Below are positions 60,781-64,000 of a stretch of DNA of 64,000 bases, in pieces. The stretch's first letter is position 1. Each line of letters opens with the position of its first letter. This DNA comes from Prevotella sp. (GTDB lineage Bacteria > Bacteroidota > Bacteroidia > Bacteroidales > Bacteroidaceae). The stretch is from contig JAFVGN010000060.1 of NCBI GenBank assembly GCA_017474925.1, positions 1 to 64,000 of the forward strand, read 5' to 3'. A model generated the notes under the pieces. That model saw only the letters and a program-made list of their open reading frames with translations, searched no databases and was not told the DNA's origin. A program made the position numbers and the translations under genes.

Positions 60781-62295
60781 TTACTCTTTAAGTCTTTGGT
60801 AGGCCTTGGGCAGGTAATGAATGATGTCGCTGGCTATGAGGCTCTCTTCGCCCAGGTCGTGTGCTGCCAGGTCGCCAGCCAGTCCATGCAGGTAAACGCC
60901 CAGAATGCAGGCCTCTTGTGGCTTGTAGCCCCGTGCCAGCAGACCCGTAAGGATGCCTGTCAGCACGTCGCCGCTTCCGGCTGTCGCCATGCCGCCATTG
61001 CCGGTAGAATTGAACAGAATCTGCCCGTTGGGTGTACAAATGGCCGTATAATGGCCTTTCAGAATGACATATCCCTTCAATCGCATGGCCATGTTGCGGG
61101 CCTTGGTAAGCCGCTCGTAACTATCGGCAGCATGTCCTTCAATACGGTCGAACTCCTTGGGATGAGGCGTGAGGATGATGCCCTGGGGCAGTTGTTGGAC
61201 CCAGGCGGGGTGATTGCTGAGGATGTTCAGGGCATCGGCATCGGCCACGATGGGACACTGTGTACGTCGCAGCTGGGCTATCAGGGCGATAGCCGTCTGC
61301 TCGCTTTGTCCGATGCCCGGTCCGATGCCCAAGGCATTGAAATATTCCGTATCGACAGCCTCTGCAAAGATGGTCTCCTCGTTGCCGTTCTGGATGATGG
61401 CCTCTGGTACCGCAGTCTGCAGGATGGCTATGTTGCGCTTGGGAGAATTGACGGTGACCTTACCGGCTCCGGCACGCAGACAAGCCTTCGTTGCAAGGAT
61501 GGCAGCACCAGCCATGCCATAGCTGCCGGCTATGAGCAAGGCGTGTCCCATCTGTCCCTTATGGGCGAAAGGACTGCGCGGCAGCAGCAATTGGCGTACC
61601 TCGCTCTCCTCGACGATGCTGTAGGCGGTGTCCAACTGGTTGATGCCTTCCTGGCTTAGCCGGATGTCAAGGATGCGCAGTTGTCCGATGAACTGCTGAT
61701 TCTCGGGGAAAAGGAAAGAGAGCTTGGGCTGCTGCAGGGTCAGCGTATAGTTGGCGCGGATGATGTTGGCGCGGATGTTATAGGAATTATCCTCGGTCAT
61801 CAATCCTGAAGGTACATCGATGCTGACAACCTGTGCCGGTGAGGCATTGATGTACTTGACCAGCGAGGCAAAGCCGCCCGCCAAGGGTTTGCTGATGCCC
61901 GAACCGAAAAGCCCGTCGATTACCACCATGTCGTTTTTCAATGCGGGAGGATCGAACTCGTCGACCACTTCGACGAAACTGTGGATGTGCTTGCACTCCT
62001 GCAACCGTGTCTTGTTGGCTACGCAGTCAGGGGAGAGCTTGTTGCTGATGTTGAAAAGATAGACGCTGACCTGATAGTCCTTCTCTGCCAGCATCCGGGC
62101 CACGGCCAGTGCGTCGCCGCCATTGTTGCCGTGACCAGCAAAGACAACGACGGGCGTCGTCGGGGTATATAATTTCGTGAAGGCCTGAGTCAAGGCCCTG
62201 GCCGCACGCTCCATGAGATCGAGACTGGGAATGGGCTCGTTTTCAATGGTAAATTTGTCCAGCTCATGTATCTGAGCACTTGTAAATATCTTCAT
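60781..62295 (-). CDS. nnrDE: Bifunctional NAD(P)H-hydrate epimerase/dehydratase
   Basis: This 504-residue protein repairs hydrated NADH and NADPH. The N-terminal epimerase half (residues ~1-215) contains VVFAGHGNNGGDALAVARML and the catalytic-type Asp in VIDGLFGSGIS. The C-terminal ADP-dependent dehydratase half, of the ribokinase-like fold, contains ALLIAGSYGMAGAAILA, ILTPHPKEF and NGGMATAGSGDVLTGIL with the conserved Asp. The fusion is standard in bacteria. Confidence 0.95.
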   Translation of the reverse strand: MKIFTSAQIHELDKFTIENEPIPSLDLMERAARALTQAFTKLYTPTTPVVVFAGHGNNGGDALAVARMLAEKDYQVSVYLFNISNKLSPDCVANKTRLQECKHIHSFVEVVDEFDPPALKNDMVVIDGLFGSGISKPLAGGFASLVKYINASPAQVVSIDVPSGLMTEDNSYNIRANIIRANYTLTLQQPKLSFLFPENQQFIGQLRILDIRLSQEGINQLDTAYSIVEESEVRQLLLPRSPFAHKGQMGHALLIAGSYGMAGAAILATKACLRAGAGKVTVNSPKRNIAILQTAVPEAIIQNGNEETIFAEAVDTEYFNALGIGPGIGQSEQTAIALIAQLRRTQCPIVADADALNILSNHPAWVQQLPQGIILTPHPKEFDRIEGHAADSYERLTKARNMAMRLKGYVILKGHYTAICTPNGQILFNSTGNGGMATAGSGDVLTGILTGLLARGYKPQEACILGVYLHGLAGDLAAHDLGEESLIASDIIHYLPKAYQRLKE

Positions 62296-62302
62296 TTGAC
62301 TG

Positions 62303-62310
62303 CAAAAATA
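62303..62310 (-). promoter_or_regulatory. -7 box of nnrDE (TATTTTTG)
   Basis: This -7 type element on the minus strand lies just upstream of the nnrDE ATG at 62295, leaving almost no leader. A possible TTG at 62329-62327 is 16 bases away, short of the usual 19-21. Confidence 0.4.
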
Positions 62311-62354
62311 CGAAAAATATGCTAATCAATAGCCATTCTTTGCCGAAAATTTAG

Positions 62355-62362
62355 TAATTTTG
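62355..62362 (+). promoter_or_regulatory. -7 box of the hpt-adk-obgE operon (TAATTTTG)
   Basis: TAATTTTG lies 28 bases before the hpt ATG on the plus strand. No good -33 TTG was found at the usual distance. It is divergent from the nnrDE promoter. Confidence 0.45.
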
Positions 62363-62389
62363 CATCAAATTATTAAATCAAGCTAATCT

Positions 62390-62929
62390 ATGGGCATCAT
62401 AAAAATCAAGGACAAGACGTTTAAGACGTCGATTTCGGAAGCGGAAATCAGACAGCGCGTCAAGGAGCTGGCTGCCAGGATCAGCAGTGATATGGAGGGC
62501 ATGAATCCTATTTTCCTGGTTGTGCTGAACGGCTCATTCATCTTTGCTGCCGATTTGTTGCGTGAGTTGACCATTCCCTGTGAGGTGTCGTTCGTGAAGC
62601 TGGCATCGTATGAAGGTACAGACTCGACGGGGGTCGTCAAGGAAGTGATAGGCCTGACGACAGACCTGACGGGGCGTAACCTGGTGATAGTAGAGGATAT
62701 TGTAGATACCGGGCGTACGATGAAGCAGATGCTGGAATCACTGGGTACCCACCATCCTGCAACGGTGAGCATCTGTACGCTGTTTGTCAAACCCGAGAAG
62801 CTGGTGGTGCCACTGGATATTGACTATGCAGCCTTCTCCATCCCCAATGACTTCATTGTGGGCTATGGTCTGGACTACGACCAGCAGGGGAGAGGGCTGA
62901 AAGAGATTTACTCCTTAGCAGAAGACTGA
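62390..62929 (+). CDS. hpt: Hypoxanthine phosphoribosyltransferase
   Basis: This 179-residue purine salvage enzyme makes IMP/GMP from hypoxanthine or guanine and PRPP. The PRPP-binding motif LVIVEDIVDTGRTM (about residues 104-117) is perfect. FLVVLNGSFIFAADLLREL is the pyrophosphate loop region, and FIVGYGLDYDQQGRGL closes the active site. The hpt-adk-obgE order is conserved in Bacteroidales. Confidence 0.96.
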   Translation: MGIIKIKDKTFKTSISEAEIRQRVKELAARISSDMEGMNPIFLVVLNGSFIFAADLLRELTIPCEVSFVKLASYEGTDSTGVVKEVIGLTTDLTGRNLVIVEDIVDTGRTMKQMLESLGTHHPATVSICTLFVKPEKLVVPLDIDYAAFSIPNDFIVGYGLDYDQQGRGLKEIYSLAED

Positions 62930-63063
62930 TTATGAGAGAAGTTAAGTTACCCCATTTACCGAGTGATGTAGAGTCGCGTCAGAGCGACTTGATGCCAGAC
63001 TTATGGTATGGCAAGGGAAAAGAGGCACAAAAGAAACAAGATGAACAAAAAATAAAGATACAT

Positions 63064-63636
63064 ATGAAGAATATTGTAATTTTCGGTGCCCCTGGTTCCG
63101 GCAAGGGCACACAAAGCGACCTGATGATAGCGCACTACGGACTGGGACATATCTCGACGGGTGATGTGCTACGTAATGAAATCAAGCAAGGTACAGAGCT
63201 GGGAAAGACAGCCCAGAGTTACATTGACAAGGGCAACCTGATTCCCGACGATTTGATGATATCCATCCTGGCGAATGTCTATGACTCGTATGGCCGCGGA
63301 CACAAGGGTGTCATTTTTGACGGTTTCCCCCGCACCATCCCGCAGGCTGAGGCCCTGAAGAAGATGCTGGATGAGCGTGGTGACAAGGTGGCTGCCATGA
63401 TAGAACTGGAAGTACCTGAGGACGAGCTGATGAAACGCCTGCTGAAGCGTGGCCTGGAAAGCGGTCGTGCAGATGACAACGAGGAAACCATCAAGAAGCG
63501 CCTGGAGGTTTACCATTCCCAGACACAGCCGCTGATAGAGTGGTACAAGCAGGAAGGCCTGCATCACCATGTCTTTGGCTTGGGTACCTTGGAGCGTATC
63601 TTTGCAGATATTAAGAACGTTATTGATAACCTATAA
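63064..63636 (+). CDS. adk: Adenylate kinase
   Basis: This 190-residue enzyme interconverts AMP, ADP and ATP. It has the P-loop GAPGSGKGTQ, the AMP-binding STGDVLRNE, DGFPRTIPQAEA and the LID region RGLESGRADDNEETI; there is no zinc-binding LID. The ATG at 63064 (MKNIVIFGAPGSGKG) is the family start. The same frame is open back to an ATG at 62932, two bases after hpt, which would add 44 residues (MREVKLPHLPSDVESRQ...) of no known kind. Confidence 0.95.
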   Translation: MKNIVIFGAPGSGKGTQSDLMIAHYGLGHISTGDVLRNEIKQGTELGKTAQSYIDKGNLIPDDLMISILANVYDSYGRGHKGVIFDGFPRTIPQAEALKKMLDERGDKVAAMIELEVPEDELMKRLLKRGLESGRADDNEETIKKRLEVYHSQTQPLIEWYKQEGLHHHVFGLGTLERIFADIKNVIDNL

Positions 63637-63653
63637 TAGTTGCAGCGGACGAC

Positions 63654-64000
63654 ATGCCAGAAAGCAACTTCGTAGACTACGTGAAAATCCTGTGCCGTTC
63701 GGGCAAGGGCGGGCGAGGGTCGATGCACCTCCGTCATGTGAAGTATAATCCCAACGGCGGTCCTGACGGCGGCGATGGCGGAAAGGGCGGTAGCATCATT
63801 TTGCGCGGCAACCACAACTACTGGACGTTGCTGCACTTGAAGTATGAACGCCACATCTTTGCCGAGCACGGTGGAAACGGAGGTCGTGACAAATGTCACG
63901 GTACGGACGGAAAGGATGTCTATATTGACGTCCCCTGTGGTACGGTGGTCTACGATGCGGAGACGGGTAAATATGTCTGTGACGTTACCTACGACGGTCA
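63654..64000 (+). CDS. obgE: GTPase ObgE/CgtA, 5' part
   Basis: The first 115 or so residues (MPESNFVDYVKILCRSGKGG) form the glycine-rich Obg fold: GGPDGGDGGKGGSIIL, KYERHIFAEHGGNGGRDKCHG and GTDGKDVYIDVPCGT. The GTPase domain lies beyond the right edge. The protein assists ribosome assembly and the stress response. It follows adk by 17 bases. Confidence 0.95.
   Translation, partial: MPESNFVDYVKILCRSGKGGRGSMHLRHVKYNPNGGPDGGDGGKGGSIILRGNHNYWTLLHLKYERHIFAEHGGNGGRDKCHGTDGKDVYIDVPCGTVVYDAETGKYVCDVTYDG

Noticed and set aside
1-64000. tRNA, rRNA, integrase, transposase or phage genes
   Set aside because: None was recognised on either strand; the mobile-looking signs are limited to partial gene copies in the capsule operon.

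Overview
The window comes from a Bacteroidales genome, most likely Prevotella/Segatella (family Prevotellaceae). The evidence is: repeated TAnnTTTG -7 promoter boxes with a TTG about 19-21 bases upstream; almost no Shine-Dalgarno sequences; an UpxY-type antiterminator heading a capsule operon; DUF4831 and DUF4886 proteins; fimbrillin-like lipoproteins; and several secreted proteins ending in the short KGIYIxNGKK-type tail common in Prevotella.

Bases 1-15.5 kb. After a decayed AraC-type regulator remnant comes a ribosomal protein supercluster (rplC to rplQ, 31 genes including secY, map, infA, rpmJ and rpoA). It starts at rplC with its own promoter and a 185-base leader. The expected rpsJ and str-operon genes are not upstream. 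There is an internal promoter before rpsM and a strong intrinsic terminator after rplQ. Several junctions hold 7-base tandem repeats, and the rpsK-rpsD gap holds six TCTAGA palindromes at an exact 9-base period.

Bases 15.5-29.3 kb hold housekeeping and metabolic genes: a glycine-zipper lipoprotein, RlpA, NADP-type glutamate dehydrogenase, a DASS dicarboxylate/sodium symporter, a secreted metallophosphoesterase, a 1004-residue protein joining two receiver-type domains to a PEP/pyruvate-binding domain, an AAA ATPase, an esterase/HAD-like fusion, an aquaporin and class II fructose-bisphosphate aldolase.

Bases 29.4-40.2 kb are a surface-protein island, all on the plus strand. It holds a 40-residue acidic peptide gene, a 1288-residue lipoprotein (fimbrillin-like N domain plus GLUG-like repeats), a lipoprotein that looks like a free-standing copy of that N domain, a secreted 425-residue protein, and a 1370-residue protein with twelve repeats of about 82 residues. 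A 15-bp hairpin terminator separates it from the next block.

Bases 40.3-59.6 kb, all on the minus strand, are a capsule/exopolysaccharide operon read from upxY to a WecA/MraY-type initiating transferase. It encodes a flippase, an EpsG-like polymerase, glycosyltransferases, a Stealth phosphotransferase, TagD and TagF-like glycerol-phosphate enzymes, three different ATP-grasp proteins, a GNAT, a hexapeptide acetyltransferase, three acyltransferase-3 proteins and a parallel beta-helix protein. Two scars, partial 5' copies of tagD and of the flippase gene, mark places where genes appear to have been inserted.

Bases 59.7-64.0 kb: nnrDE and a DUF4831 protein on the minus strand, then hpt, adk and the start of obgE on the plus strand. 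No rRNA, tRNA, CRISPR array, integrase or intact insertion sequence was seen.
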